A stretch of 46,683 nucleotides of DNA from Mycolicibacterium pyrenivorans (GCF_025821625.1 NZ_JACKSH010000050.1:117617-164299), one strand, 5' to 3'; positions 37,420-46,679 are shown, numbered from the stretch's first letter. The notes: generated from the sequence alone by a model not told the origin. A program made the numbers and translations.

Positions 37420-38664
37420 CTACGGCGGCGGCGGAGGAGGCGGCGCGACGGGCGGCGGAGGCGCCTGCGGCGCAGGCACGGCCGCCGGTTGCTGATCGTC
37501 ATCGCGGGACAACCGCTCGCGGATCCGCTGAAGGATGCCGGGGCGTTCCTCGGGCACGGGTGGCGGCGGCAGCACCTCGGGGACAGGCAACGCCGGCGGC
37601 GCGGCCGGGACGTCGGGCTGCGGCAGCGTGACGTCGGCGGGCGGTGCGGCCTCGGGAAGGGGTGCCTCCTCGACGATCGGTACCGCCTCGACGACCGGTG
37701 CGACGTCCGGAGGCGGGACCACCGGTGCCGCCTCGGGTGCGGGTGGTGGTGGTGCCGCAGGGGCGGGTGCCCGGACCGCCGCCGGTGTCTGGACCGACGT
37801 CTCGGCGGCGGGGCGAGGCTGCGGGGCGGTCCGCTCGGGGGTGGTCTGCAGTGCCAGTGCCGCGGACGCCGACACCACGAACGTCACGATCCCGGCGGCC
37901 AGCATGGCTGCCGGACCTCTCTTCGCGATGCGCCTGCCTGCGGTGGGGTGCGTGCCGGAGGCAGTACGCTCCCCGCCTGCGTCGAGGCCGAACGTGAACT
38001 CCGCGCTGCGTGCGCACGCCAGCGCCGCGCCGCGTGCCAGCGCGAGTTGCGCCTCGGCGGGGGTCACCACCGGGACCGCCAGCGCCTCCTCGAGGACCGG
38101 CAGCAGCCCGTCGAGGTCCTCGGCGGAGCCGACGAGCACCAGCGCCTCGGGTTCCCAGTCGGCCTTGGCGAACACCGCACTCAACCAGCCGACGAGGTCC
38201 TCTTCGGTGACGATGCTGTGGTTGACCGCGGTCTGCACGGCGCCTTCGTCGGTCTGGACCACCAGCGCGATGAGCTGTTCGGGCTCGATCACGCACACGG
38301 CCGTCGTCTGGTAGCCGGTGGCCTCGGCGATCCCCCGCGCCAGCGCGTCGGTCGCTTCGGACAGTCGCACCGGGACGACGTTGTCGAAGCCGGAGTCACT
38401 CAGCGATGTCAGCAGCAGCGACGCTTCGGTGTCGGCGTCGTCGCTCCAGGTCACGCCGATGGAGTGCACCCGTTGTCCCCGGCCCGCGGCGATCGCCTCG
38501 GTGCGCAGCACCGCCGCCGCGGCCTGCTCGGACGTCTGGAGGGCACTGCGTGCGCAGACCTCGAACCCGACGCCGTCGGTGGCCACACCGTCGGCGTCCT
38601 GCCCCTCCACCAGGACGAGGCCGACGGCAGACGGCGTCACCGACAAGCCGAGCACCGCGTCCAC
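37420..38664 (-). CDS. DUF7159-type protein with proline-rich tail
   Basis: A 414-residue protein. The N-terminal 230 residues (MDAVLGLSVTPSAVGLVLVEG, later AVCVIEPEQLIALVVQTDEG and EALVLVGSAEDLDGLLPVL) have the beta-alpha look of an actin/Hsp70-like ATPase domain, as in the mycobacterial DUF7159 family. One membrane helix follows (AAMLAAGIVTFVVSASAALAL). The last 140 residues are proline/alanine-rich with long PPPP runs and would lie outside the membrane. This inside-helix-outside plan suggests a link between the cytoplasm and the cell wall. The function is unknown. Confidence 0.75.
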   Translation of the reverse strand: MDAVLGLSVTPSAVGLVLVEGQDADGVATDGVGFEVCARSALQTSEQAAAAVLRTEAIAAGRGQRVHSIGVTWSDDADTEASLLLTSLSDSGFDNVVPVRLSEATDALARGIAEATGYQTTAVCVIEPEQLIALVVQTDEGAVQTAVNHSIVTEEDLVGWLSAVFAKADWEPEALVLVGSAEDLDGLLPVLEEALAVPVVTPAEAQLALARGAALACARSAEFTFGLDAGGERTASGTHPTAGRRIAKRGPAAMLAAGIVTFVVSASAALALQTTPERTAPQPRPAAETSVQTPAAVRAPAPAAPPPPAPEAAPVVPPPDVAPVVEAVPIVEEAPLPEAAPPADVTLPQPDVPAAPPALPVPEVLPPPPVPEERPGILQRIRERLSRDDDQQPAAVPAPQAPPPPVAPPPPPPP

Positions 38665-38712
38665 GAACCACTCCTCCTGGCGTCCACGACCCCCTACGGG
38701 TCATGTGACGAA

Positions 38713-38747
38713 ATCCCGGGTGACCCTACCCGCTGCCCGCCCGGGAT
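38713..38747 (-). terminator. Possible terminator hairpin
   Basis: ATCCCGGG (38713-38720) and CCCGGGAT (38740-38747) form an 8-bp perfect stem with a 19-base loop in the 111-bp gap between two minus-strand genes. On the minus strand it follows the dehydratase stop and is trailed by TTCGTC, so it could be its terminator. The loop is long and the T-run weak. Confidence 0.35.
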
Positions 38748-38775
38748 CGCACACCTGTCGAATCGGCTGGGACCG

Positions 38776-39726
38776 TCACGCCGCCAGGATCTGCGCGAGC
38801 AGATGCGGTTCGATGTTCCCGCCCGACAGGATCATCACCGTCGGCCCCGGCGGAGTCGGGCCCTGACGATAGGCCGCCAGCGCCACCGCGCCGCTGGGCT
38901 CGCTGACCAGGTGAGCGTTAAGGGCGAGTTCGCGGACCGCCGAGCGGATCTCACTCTCGGACACCGTGATCATCCCGTCGAGGACCTGTTGCAGATGCGC
39001 GAACGTCAACTCCGACGGTTGCGACCGCAGGCCGTCGGCGATCGTGCGATTGCGGTCCTCGATCGGCCAGTCCACCCGGTGGCCGACGCGCAGTGCCTCG
39101 GTGGTGTCGGCGGCGAGTTCCGGTTCGACACCGAAGATCGTGGCCTGCGGGCACAGTGCCCTGATCGCGGTGCCGATGCCCGACGCCAGGCCACCCCCGC
39201 TGACCGGGATGAGTACGTTGCGTACCCCGGGCAGATCCTCGGCGATCTCCAGGCCGATCGTTCCCTGCCCGGCGATGACGTCGGGATGGTCGAACGGCGG
39301 GATCATCACACCGCCGGTCTCGGCTACCACCCGGGCCGCGACGGTCTCCCGCTCCCCCGCCGCGCACAGCACGACGCGCGCCCCGTGCTCGCGGGTGGCG
39401 TGCACCTTGACGTTCGGGGTCTCCTCGGGCATCACGATGTGGGCGGGCAATCCGTATATCGCCGCCGCGTAGGCCACCGCCTGGGCGTGGTTGCCGCTCG
39501 AGTACGCCACCACCGCGGGGGGCGTCACCCCTGACTCGCTGAGGGCGGCGATCGCGTTGAACGCACCGCGCACCTTGAACGCGCCGATCGGTTGCAGGCT
39601 CTCGGGTTTGACCCACAGCGGTCGCTCGGCGTCGCCCCACCGCGCCGCCAGCAGCGGGGTGCGCACGACGTGGGGGCGGATCCGCTCGGCGGCCGCCCGG
39701 ATGTCGTCGATCGTCACGAGGTCCAT
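38776..39726 (-). CDS. PLP-dependent threonine/serine dehydratase
   Basis: A 316-residue fold-type II PLP enzyme. The cofactor Lys is in QPIGAFKVRGAFNAI. The substrate loop is VAYSSGNHAQAVAYAA, and the phosphate-binding Gly-rich loop is VLIPVSGGGLASGIGTA. The end MILSGGNIEPHLL is typical. It is short, with no C-terminal regulatory (ACT-like) domain, so it is the catabolic or racemase/dehydratase type rather than the feedback-controlled biosynthetic IlvA. It could act on threonine, serine or 3-hydroxyaspartate. Start ATG 39726 marks the beginning of homology. It diverges from the thioesterase gene 39 bp away. Confidence 0.87.
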   Translation of the reverse strand: MDLVTIDDIRAAAERIRPHVVRTPLLAARWGDAERPLWVKPESLQPIGAFKVRGAFNAIAALSESGVTPPAVVAYSSGNHAQAVAYAAAIYGLPAHIVMPEETPNVKVHATREHGARVVLCAAGERETVAARVVAETGGVMIPPFDHPDVIAGQGTIGLEIAEDLPGVRNVLIPVSGGGLASGIGTAIRALCPQATIFGVEPELAADTTEALRVGHRVDWPIEDRNRTIADGLRSQPSELTFAHLQQVLDGMITVSESEIRSAVRELALNAHLVSEPSGAVALAAYRQGPTPPGPTVMILSGGNIEPHLLAQILAA

Positions 39727-39765
39727 GGCCCCAGTCTCGTACACACCGTGGCTAGGGTGATCGGC

Positions 39766-40194
39766 GTGAGCGCGTATTCGCTGCCGATCGTCCCCCGCTA
39801 CGCCGAAGTGGACCAGCAGGGTGTCGTGTTCAACGGTCACTACCTGACGTGGTTCGACGAGGCGTGCACCGGCCTTCTCGATCACGTCGGCGTCGCCTAT
39901 CCCGACCTGATGTCTGCGGGCCTCGACTTCCAGGTGGTGCACAGCGACATCGACTTCCAGGCGCCGGTCCGGTGGCGTGACGAGGTTCGGGTCACCGCGG
40001 AATGCACCCGGATCGGGACGACGAGTTTCACCGTCGAATTCGGCGTCTGCAGCAGGACCGCGGGAGGCGCCGAGTTGGTCGCCGTCCGCGGGAGCAACGT
40101 CTATGTCGTGGTGTCGATCCAGGACTGGACGAAGCGGCCCGTTCCAGAAGTGCTGCGTGCTGCGTTGAGTTCGAACGGTTCACAGCGGCGCTGA
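39766..40194 (+). CDS. Acyl-CoA thioesterase (4HBT type)
   Basis: A 142-residue single-hotdog thioesterase. The 4HBT signature RYAEVDQQGVVFNGHYLTWFDEAC contains the catalytic Asp-region and the active-site helix. The second part has the usual FQAPVRWRDEVRVTAECTRIG strands. Such enzymes hydrolyse acyl-CoA thioesters. The GTG start at 39766 has TAGGGTGATC upstream; GTG 39757 is an alternative. The agmatinase-family gene follows 17 bp downstream on the same strand. Confidence 0.87.
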   Translation: MSAYSLPIVPRYAEVDQQGVVFNGHYLTWFDEACTGLLDHVGVAYPDLMSAGLDFQVVHSDIDFQAPVRWRDEVRVTAECTRIGTTSFTVEFGVCSRTAGGAELVAVRGSNVYVVVSIQDWTKRPVPEVLRAALSSNGSQRR

Positions 40195-40211
40195 CCGGTA
40201 CGGTCGTGCGC

Positions 40212-41297
40212 ATGGCCCACGAGCACGACCATCCCGAAGGCCGCAGGGAGATGCCACCGGGCATGGCGGAGCAACTCGACCTGCCGTACGCCGGCCTGGC
40301 GTCGTTCGGTCACCGGCCCTTCCTGACCGAGGTCGAACAACTCGAGGCCTGGAAGCCGGACGTGGCCGTCGTCGGTGCACCGTTCGACATCGGCACCACC
40401 AACCGGCCGGGGGCGCGTTTCGGCCCGCGTGCGATCCGGGCCACCGCGTATGAGCCCGGCACCTATCACATGGATCTCGGGCTGGAGATCTTCGACTGGC
40501 TGGAGGTCGTCGATTTCGGTGACGCCTACTGCCCCCACGGTCAGACTGAGGTGTCCCACAAAAACATTCGGGAGCGAGTCCACGCCATCGCCTCGCGCGG
40601 GATCGTCCCGGTGGTCCTCGGCGGTGACCACTCGATCACCTGGCCCGCCGCCACCGCCGTCGCCGACGTCCACGGGTACGGCAACGTCGGCATCGTGCAT
40701 TTCGACGCGCACGCCGACACCGCCGACGAGATCGAGGGCAACCTCGCCAGCCACGGGACGCCGATGCGCCGGCTGATCGAATCGGGAGCGGTGCCGGGGA
40801 CCCATTTCGTCCAGGTCGGGCTGCGCGGCTACTGGCCACCCCGGGACACGTTCGAATGGATGCTCGAGCAGGGCATGACGTGGCACACCATGCAGGAGAT
40901 CTGGGAGCGGGGCTTCAAGGACGTGATGCGCGACGCCGTCGCCGAGGCTCTCGCCAAGGCCGACAAGCTCTACGTCTCCGTCGACATCGACGTGCTCGAC
41001 CCGGCCCATGCGCCGGGCACCGGTACCCCCGAGCCCGGCGGTATCACCAGCGCGGACCTGCTGCGGATGGTTCGTCAGCTCTGCTACGACCACGACGTCG
41101 TCGGCGTCGACGTCGTCGAGGTGGCCCCCGCGTACGACCACGCAGAGCTCACCGTCAACGCCGCCCACCGGGTGGTGTTCGAAGCCCTGGCCGGGATGGC
41201 CGCCCGGCGCAGGGATGCCGCCAACGCCGAGCCGGGCCAGCCGGCGCTGTCTTACCGGGACGACCCGCCCGCGTCGCTCAACCCTTCTGGAGGGTGA
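40212..41297 (+). CDS. speB: Agmatinase/ureohydrolase-family enzyme
   Basis: A 361-residue arginase/agmatinase-type Mn2+ hydrolase. The metal-binding motifs are [30 protein letters not shown] and [26 protein letters not shown], all complete. The long N-terminus has a ureohydrolase-type [22 protein letters not shown] block. Agmatinases split agmatine into putrescine and urea; related enzymes use guanidinobutyrate or guanidinopropionate, so the symbol is provisional. ATG 40212 is preferred. The last 20 bases overlap the convergent cyclopropane synthase gene. Confidence 0.85.
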   Translation: MAHEHDHPEGRREMPPGMAEQLDLPYAGLASFGHRPFLTEVEQLEAWKPDVAVVGAPFDIGTTNRPGARFGPRAIRATAYEPGTYHMDLGLEIFDWLEVVDFGDAYCPHGQTEVSHKNIRERVHAIASRGIVPVVLGGDHSITWPAATAVADVHGYGNVGIVHFDAHADTADEIEGNLASHGTPMRRLIESGAVPGTHFVQVGLRGYWPPRDTFEWMLEQGMTWHTMQEIWERGFKDVMRDAVAEALAKADKLYVSVDIDVLDPAHAPGTGTPEPGGITSADLLRMVRQLCYDHDVVGVDVVEVAPAYDHAELTVNAAHRVVFEALAGMAARRRDAANAEPGQPALSYRDDPPASLNPSGG

Positions 41298-42162
41298 ACT
41301 GGCAGATGTCGGTGTAGCCGTCGCGGAACAGGTCCGCGCAGCCGGTCAGGTACTTCATGTAGCGGTCGTAGACCTCTTGGGACTGAATGGCGATGGCCTC
41401 GTCCTTCCGGGACTCCAGCGCCGCGGCCCAGATGTCGAGGGTCTTCGCGTAGTGCATGCGCAGCCGCTGTTCGCGCGTGAGCCGGAATCCGGCCTTGGTC
41501 GCGTGCTCCTCGACGGTGGTGGGCTTCGGCAGATCGCCGCCCGGGAAGATCTCGTCCATGATGAACTTCGAGAACCGCACGATGCTCATCGTCAGCTTCA
41601 AGCCGCGATCGGTGAACTCCTCGTCGGTGGGCTTGATGATGGTGTGCAGCATCATCACGCCGTCGGCGGGCAGCACCCGGTAGGCCATCTTGAAGAACTC
41701 GTCGTAGCGATCGCGCCCGAAGTGCTCGAACGCCCCGATCGAGACGATGCGGTCCACCGGCTCGTCGAACTGTTCCCAGCCCTGCAACAGCACGCGCTTC
41801 GATCGTGAGCCGTCCTGCTTGTCGAGAGCCTTCTGGACGTGTGCCTTCTGGTTCTCGCTCAGCGTCAGCCCGATCACGTTGACGTCGTACTTCTCGATCG
41901 CGCGCAGCAACGTGGCGCCCCAGCCGCAACCGATGTCGAGGAGGGTCATTCCCGGTTCGAGGCCCAGCTTTCCGAGCGACAGGTCGATCTTGGCGAGTTG
42001 CGCCTCTTCGAGCGTCGTGTCGTCGCGTTCGAAGTAGGCGCAACTGTAGGTCTGTGTCGGGTCGAGGAACAGCCGGTAGAAATCGTCCGACAGGTCGTAA
42101 TGCGACTGGACGTCCTCGAAGTGTGGCTTCAGGTCCTGGGTGCCTTGGTTGATGTCTGGCAA
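41278..42162 (-). CDS. Mycolic-acid cyclopropane synthase
   Basis: A 294-residue SAM-dependent methyltransferase of the mycolate-modifying family. It shows [35 protein letters not shown] (family start), the SAM motif [34 protein letters not shown] and the family block [20 protein letters not shown], then [17 protein letters not shown]. It resembles PcaA, CmaA1 and MmaA2, which add cyclopropane rings to meromycolate chains; the exact paralog cannot be told. The TTG start at 42162 has AAAGG 10 bases upstream and gives the normal length. It lies alone on the minus strand, convergent with the ureohydrolase. Confidence 0.9.
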   Translation of the reverse strand: MPDINQGTQDLKPHFEDVQSHYDLSDDFYRLFLDPTQTYSCAYFERDDTTLEEAQLAKIDLSLGKLGLEPGMTLLDIGCGWGATLLRAIEKYDVNVIGLTLSENQKAHVQKALDKQDGSRSKRVLLQGWEQFDEPVDRIVSIGAFEHFGRDRYDEFFKMAYRVLPADGVMMLHTIIKPTDEEFTDRGLKLTMSIVRFSKFIMDEIFPGGDLPKPTTVEEHATKAGFRLTREQRLRMHYAKTLDIWAAALESRKDEAIAIQSQEVYDRYMKYLTGCADLFRDGYTDICQFTLQKG

Positions 42163-42472
42163 ATTACAAGCCTTTGAGATTCGGGATGATGGTCGATGGT
42201 CGATGGCCGGCCCCGCCCAGCTTGAGGGCCTGTCTCGTCGTCTGCGCAATTCACGCACACTACCCGACAGCCACCTCGTCAAGTGAATCACCAGGTCGCC
42301 TCGCCCAGCAACGGCCGACGGTGACGAGTCGGGAACGGTTCGCGCGGGCAGCGTCACTCTCTCGGCGGTCCCGGCGGTCCCGTGTTGCGTGGGTGCGGTG
42401 CGAACGGGTACACCGAAGCTCGGACTGCGCAGACGCAATCCGTACGTCACTGACCGCCCAGAGGGAGTGCCC
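42163..42472. other. 310-bp intergenic region, divergent promoters
   Basis: This gap separates the cyclopropane synthase (minus) from a four-gene plus-strand run, so it must hold both promoters. I see no convincing gene. Possible elements are GGGTAC at 42406-42411, which resembles a SigF-type -10 (the GTGTT 19 bases upstream is a poor -35), GGGAAC at 42331-42336, and a tandem nine-base repeat CGGCGGTCC at 42363-42380. All are weak. Confidence 0.35.
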
Positions 42473-42676
42473 ATGACGACACCAGACCCCAACCCACTCG
42501 GTGACGCCGCTGAAGCCGACGTGGCCGAACAGCACCGCGCGGTCGACGACACCGACGAGGAGGTCTGGACCGACGCCCAGCGGGTCGCGGCGGACCGCGA
42601 CTGGCAGGCCAGCGAAGCCGATCTGATCGAGCAGGCCATCGAGGTTCCCGAGGACGATTCGGACCTGGACCGCTGA
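42473..42676 (+). CDS. Small acidic protein of unknown function
   Basis: A 67-residue, strongly acidic protein ([50 protein letters not shown]), with no membrane segment or known domain. A good ribosome site (GAGGGAG) precedes ATG 42473. It leads a plus-strand run with the SRPBCC, a helical hypothetical and CYP124 genes, at gaps of 13, 44 and 17 bp. I do not recognise its family; it could be a small stress or regulatory protein. Confidence 0.7.
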   Translation: MTTPDPNPLGDAAEADVAEQHRAVDDTDEEVWTDAQRVAADRDWQASEADLIEQAIEVPEDDSDLDR

Positions 42677-42689
42677 GAGGAGCCCGACG

Positions 42690-43148
42690 ATGCAGGGTTC
42701 GGTGACGGTGTCGATGGCGGCCCCGGCGGATCGGATCTGGAACCTGATCGCCGACGTCCGCAACACCGGCAAGTTCTCCCCGGAGACGTTCGAAGCCGAG
42801 TGGCTCGACGGCGCGACCGGCCCCGCGCTGGGCGCCCGCTTCCGCGGCCACGTGCGGCGCAACGAGATCGGGCCGGTCTATTGGACGACGTGCCGCGTCA
42901 CCGCGTGCGACCCGGGCCGGGAGTTCGGCTTCGAGGTGCTCGTCGGCGACCGGGCGGTCAACAACTGGCACTACCGGTTGACGCCGTCGGGTTCGGCCAC
43001 CGAGGTCACCGAGTCGTTCCGGCTGAATCAGAACGCGCTGATGTCCCTGTACTCGGTGCTCGGCGGCCAACTCCGAAGGCGCCGCAACCTCAGGGACATG
43101 CGAAAGACCCTGGAGCGCATCAAGGCGGTCGCGGAGGCCGACACCTGA
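42690..43148 (+). CDS. SRPBCC-family (polyketide cyclase-like) protein
   Basis: A 152-residue START/Bet v 1-like protein. It opens [23 protein letters not shown] and has [24 protein letters not shown], then a [21 protein letters not shown] strand block typical of polyketide cyclase/dehydrase proteins, and a terminal helix ([13 protein letters not shown]). The cavity of this fold binds hydrophobic ligands. It probably handles a lipid or sterol-like molecule, given its place before a P450 gene; that is inference. Confidence 0.8.
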   Translation: MQGSVTVSMAAPADRIWNLIADVRNTGKFSPETFEAEWLDGATGPALGARFRGHVRRNEIGPVYWTTCRVTACDPGREFGFEVLVGDRAVNNWHYRLTPSGSATEVTESFRLNQNALMSLYSVLGGQLRRRRNLRDMRKTLERIKAVAEADT

Positions 43149-43192
43149 GATTGCCGGCGGTCCGCTGCGGGTATCACGACACGGTGGGCGAC

Positions 43193-43579
43193 GTGAGTGA
43201 CGACACGGTCGATGCCGTCGGCAAGATGACCGAAGCGCTGGAGTTCGTCGAACGGGCCAGGGGTCACCTGTACTCGTTCCATCAGCTGATCGGTCATGCC
43301 GACCTGTTGCTCGGCGAGGCCTGCGACGCGTTGCGCGAGGCAGGCAACGACGCCGTGGCCGACCGGCTGGAGACCGACATGATCGGGCGCAACGTGCTCG
43401 AGGGTCGCTGGACCTTCCAGGTGGTCGAAGAGTTCGACGACACCTACTGGTCGCGGTTCCGCGACCACGAGCGCCGGGTGCGCGACGAACTCCTGGGCGG
43501 TGCGCGCCACCTCCACGAGGCGCGGATGAAGGAGCAGCGGCGCACTCACGGCAGAAAAGGTCATGAAGCCGGGCCGTGA
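43193..43579 (+). CDS. Helical conserved hypothetical protein
   Basis: A 128-residue soluble, probably all-helical protein (MTEALEFVERARGHLYSFHQLIGHADLLLGEACDALRE pattern) with a basic C-terminal tail (EQRRTHGRKGHEAGP). It contains several His, Glu and Asp residues on the helices, which recalls metal-binding bundles, but I do not recognise a family. GTG 43193 is preferred over GTG 43184. It sits between the SRPBCC and CYP124 genes in the same run. Confidence 0.6.
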   Translation: MSDDTVDAVGKMTEALEFVERARGHLYSFHQLIGHADLLLGEACDALREAGNDAVADRLETDMIGRNVLEGRWTFQVVEEFDDTYWSRFRDHERRVRDELLGGARHLHEARMKEQRRTHGRKGHEAGP

Positions 43580-43596
43580 GGCTACGCTGGGTCCGC

Positions 43597-44883
43597 ATGG
43601 GTCTCAGAACGGGCGTCATCCGAACCAATGGGATCGCTCCACCGGATGTGCCGCTGGCCGAGGCCGACCTGGGCACCTGGGATTTCTGGGGGCTCGACGA
43701 CGACATCCGCGACGGCGCCTTCGCCACGCTTCGCCGCGAGGCCCCGATCACCTTCCACCCTTCGTTCGTCGCGGACGGTCAGGCCGAGACCGCCGGACAC
43801 TGGGCACTCACCCGCTACGACGACGTCTTCTACGCCAGTAGGCATCCCGAGATCTTCAGCTCAGCCCTCGGCATCACGATCGGCGACCAGACACCCGAAC
43901 TCGCCGAGTACTTTGGGTCGATGATCGCGATGGACGACCCCCGCCACAGCAGGCTTCGCAACATCGTCCGAAGCGCCTTCACCCCGAGGGTCCTCGCCCT
44001 CATCGAGGACTCGGTGCGGCAACGCGCCCGCCGCCTGGTCGAGCAGATGGTGGCCGCCCACCCCGAAGGTCGGGGCGAACTCGTCTCGGAGCTCGCCGGC
44101 CCGCTCCCGCTGCAGATCATCTGCGACATGATGGGCATCCCCGAGCAGGACCATCAACGAATCTTTCACTGGACCAACGTGATCCTCGGCTTCGGCGACC
44201 CGGACATCGCCACCGATTTCGACGAGTTCGTCTCTGTCGCGATGGCGATCGGGGCGTACGCCACGCAGCTCGCCGAGGACCGCAGGGACAGTCCGGGCGA
44301 CGATCTGACGACCAGCCTGGTCCGGGCGGAACTCGATGGCGAGCAGCTGACCTCGGCCGAGGTGGCGTCGTTCTTCATCCTGCTGGTCGTCGCGGGCAAC
44401 GAGACCACCCGCAACGCGATCAGCCACGGCATGCTGGCGCTGAGCCGATATCCCGAACAGCGTGATCTGTGGTGGGCGGACTACCACGCGCTCGCCCCGA
44501 CCGCGGTCGAGGAGATCATCCGGTGGGCCTCCCCTGTGGCCTACATGCGTCGAACCACGACCCGCGATGTGGAGCTTTCCGGCGTGAAAATGGCTGCGGG
44601 AGACAAGGTCACGCTCTGGTACGGCTCGGCCAACCGCGACGAGTCGAAGTTCGCCGATCCGTGGACCTTCGACGTCCGCAGGCACCCCAATCCGCACCTC
44701 GGCTTCGGCGGGGGCGGGGCCCACTTCTGTCTCGGTGCCAACCTCGCCAGGCGTGAGATCACGGTCGCATTCGAGGAACTGCACCGTTGCGTCCCCGACA
44801 TTCACGCCACCGAGGAACCCGCCCGGCTGCATTCGGCGTTCATCCACGGCATCAAATGTCTGCCGGTGTCCTGGAGCACCTAG
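43597..44883 (+). CDS. cyp124: Cytochrome P450, CYP124 family
   Basis: A 428-residue P450 that matches M. tuberculosis CYP124 as I recall it in many long blocks, including DFWGLDDDIRDGAFATLRR, YDDVFYASRHPEIFSS, DQTPELAEYFGSMI, GPLPLQIICDMMGIP and HWTNVILGFGDPDIATDFDEF. The I-helix motif is VVAGNETTRNAI and the heme loop FGGGGAHFCLGANLAR carries the Cys ligand. CYP124 hydroxylates the omega end of methyl-branched lipids, including phytanic acid and the cholesterol side chain. ATG 43597 matches the family start (MGLRTGVIRTNG). The stop TAG (44881-44883) is also the left edge of the adjacent IS1182-type element. Confidence 0.92.
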   Translation: MGLRTGVIRTNGIAPPDVPLAEADLGTWDFWGLDDDIRDGAFATLRREAPITFHPSFVADGQAETAGHWALTRYDDVFYASRHPEIFSSALGITIGDQTPELAEYFGSMIAMDDPRHSRLRNIVRSAFTPRVLALIEDSVRQRARRLVEQMVAAHPEGRGELVSELAGPLPLQIICDMMGIPEQDHQRIFHWTNVILGFGDPDIATDFDEFVSVAMAIGAYATQLAEDRRDSPGDDLTTSLVRAELDGEQLTSAEVASFFILLVVAGNETTRNAISHGMLALSRYPEQRDLWWADYHALAPTAVEEIIRWASPVAYMRRTTTRDVELSGVKMAAGDKVTLWYGSANRDESKFADPWTFDVRRHPNPHLGFGGGGAHFCLGANLARREITVAFEELHRCVPDIHATEEPARLHSAFIHGIKCLPVSWST

Positions 44884-45072
44884 GAGCGTGGGTCAGTAAC
44901 GCTTCGAGGGGGTCGGGGCGTCGAATGTGCACATAGATCGCGTTCGAGGTGATTTGCGTGATCTGTGTGCACGCTACTAGGAGCGTGGGTCAGTAACGCT
45001 TCGAGGGGGTCGGGGCGTCGAATGTGCACATAGATCGCGTTCGAGGTGATTTGCGTGATCTGTGTGCACGCT
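44880..45072. repeat. Duplicated 96-bp IS left end
   Basis: Bases 44880-44975 and 44977-45072 are identical 96-bp copies beginning with CTAG and the terminal-repeat bases GAGCGTGGGTCAGTAAC, spaced at 97 bp. Each copy contains a near-perfect hairpin (44927-44939 with 44960-44972 in the first copy, one mismatch). The second copy continues into the full element; the first is only an end. Each CTAG fits a duplicated target site. Confidence 0.85.
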
Positions 45073-46679
45073 GGCACGGTTGTGCGCGATAACCCGCCTG
45101 GTAGCTCTGACCGGGCGTGACGGTGCTTGCTCAGTGGGCGGGTAGGGCGGATAGCCCGGTAACTCCGATGTGGCCGTGCAGTTTTCGCAGGTTGTGACAG
45201 GCGGCAAGCAGTAGCCATTCCCCGCGGGCCTGCTCGAACCCACGCAGCAGGAGATGTTTAGCGTTCTGCAGGGTCGACATTTGACCGAACACCGGTTCCA
45301 CGATGGCCTTGCGGCGGGCATACGCCTGCTGGCCTTTTTTGGTGGTGAGCTTGCGGGCCATCCGCTGCTTTGTGGTCGCGCCAGCGGGGATGCGTCCGCG
45401 TGGGGGAACCGGTGGCGGGTCATCGCGGCGACGACGACCGGGAGCGATGAAAAACTCGGTGCCGCAGGTCGCGGTGAACTGTGCGGCGGCATCGAGGTTG
45501 GCGGTACTGCTGTACCCGGCATCAGCGAGCATCTGGGCGGGAATGGCGCCGGTGTTGGTCACGGTCTGGGCGGTCATCGGCAGGAGCGTGGCCACATCGG
45601 AGGCATTGGTGCCCAGCTCAGCGGCCACGATCACCTGATGATCGCCGTCCACGACGGCCGCAGCGTTAAAGCACTGATGGAAGGCCCCGTCCCCGGTGAG
45701 CATGATCTTCGAATCGGGGTCGGTGAAATTGCGTTGCGCCTTCGGTTTCGGGACGGCCGCAGCAGCCGCAGCGGCACCCTTGGCGGCGGCCGTGTCATCG
45801 TCATCACCACGGTCTTTGGACTTGTGTTCGGCTTCCTCGCGGGCCGCATCGGCAGCGTCAGCCTCCAGGGCGGCCTTCGCAGCTTGGATCGCGGCCAGCC
45901 GGGTTTCACGACGGGCCAACTCTGCGGGCAACTCATCACCGCGGCGGTTCTTACCGAACTTCTTGTCCTCGGCCTTATCGATGCGTTCGGCCTCGGCCAG
46001 CAGTGCTGAGACTTCGCCGGCGAGGGCTCTTTCTTTCTCGGTCATCCGGGCATAGCTCATGGCTTTGCGTTTGGAGGCATTGGCTCGCAGCTTGGTGCCA
46101 TCGAGTGCGACGCAGCCCAGGCTGACCATGCCCGCGGCCTGGCAGAGCGCCAATGCTTGGACGAACAAATGCCCCAACGCCGACAAATGACGTTTACGGA
46201 ACCGGGCGACCGCCCGATAGTCGGGGCCCGCTCCGGCGGCCAGCCAGCGAAATGGCACGTCATCGACACATTTGCGTTCGATGGCCCGCGAGGAACGCAC
46301 CCCGGTGGTGTAGCCGTAGAGCAGGATCCGCACCATCAGCCGCGGATCATAGGGCGGACCACCGCGGACCTCGGTATAGGCGGCGTGGATTCGGGACAGG
46401 TCCAGATGCTCATCGACCAGATCTGCGATGAACCGGACCAGGTGCTCGGCCGGTAGCCAGTCATCCAACGATGGCGGCAACAACAAGTCTTGATCCGGGT
46501 TGAACGGGCGAAACGTCTTATCCACCGGCGCCTTCGGCGCCACAGAATGTGATTCCAGCCGCTGTTCGGGATCTACCTCGAACAAACCGTCGGCATCGAG
46601 ATCATCAGGCACACCCCATGATCCCCTACACCCGCCACCGGCCCAGGCACCCCGCCCGGCGTGTTACTGACCCACGCTC
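44884..46679. mobile_element. IS1182-family insertion sequence
   Basis: The element is bounded by 17-bp inverted repeats (GAGCGTGGGTCAGTAAC at 44884-44900 and again at 44981-44997 on the left; its reverse complement at 46663-46679 on the right) and CTAG at each edge (44880-44883, 44977-44980 and 46680-46683). The complete unit runs from 44981 to 46679. It encodes one transposase on the minus strand. The window ends exactly on the right-hand CTAG. Confidence 0.8.
45131..46612 (-). CDS. IS1182-family transposase
   Basis: A 493-residue DDE transposase. The N-terminal DUF772-type segment (TFRPFNPDQDLLLPPSLDDW, RGGPPYDPRLMVRILLYGYTTG) and CVDDVPFRWLAAGAGPDYRAVARFRKRH are characteristic of the family. 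The catalytic domain includes SLGCVALDGTKLRANAS, MLTGDGAFHQCFNAAAVVDG, MLADAGYSS and the late YARRKAIVEPVFGQM with the Glu. An alanine/acid-rich insertion (about 205-290) lies between, as in many members. It is intact and starts at GTG 46612, 68 bp from the right edge. Confidence 0.92.
   Translation of the reverse strand: MPDDLDADGLFEVDPEQRLESHSVAPKAPVDKTFRPFNPDQDLLLPPSLDDWLPAEHLVRFIADLVDEHLDLSRIHAAYTEVRGGPPYDPRLMVRILLYGYTTGVRSSRAIERKCVDDVPFRWLAAGAGPDYRAVARFRKRHLSALGHLFVQALALCQAAGMVSLGCVALDGTKLRANASKRKAMSYARMTEKERALAGEVSALLAEAERIDKAEDKKFGKNRRGDELPAELARRETRLAAIQAAKAALEADAADAAREEAEHKSKDRGDDDDTAAAKGAAAAAAAVPKPKAQRNFTDPDSKIMLTGDGAFHQCFNAAAVVDGDHQVIVAAELGTNASDVATLLPMTAQTVTNTGAIPAQMLADAGYSSTANLDAAAQFTATCGTEFFIAPGRRRRDDPPPVPPRGRIPAGATTKQRMARKLTTKKGQQAYARRKAIVEPVFGQMSTLQNAKHLLLRGFEQARGEWLLLAACHNLRKLHGHIGVTGLSALPAH

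Noticed and set aside
36733..39534. 933-residue plus-strand open frame
   Set aside because: It is antisense to the Pr6Pr, DUF7159 and dehydratase genes, is very Arg/Gly-rich, and shows no domain; a high-GC shadow.
42382..42411. SigF-type promoter before the acidic small gene
   Set aside because: GGGTAC is a fair -10, but the GTGTT -35 is poor and 19 bases away; kept only as a note in the intergenic entry.
44977..45522. 181-residue minus-strand open frame at the IS left end
   Set aside because: It is a frame shadow of the IS1182-type transposase and the duplicated non-coding end.
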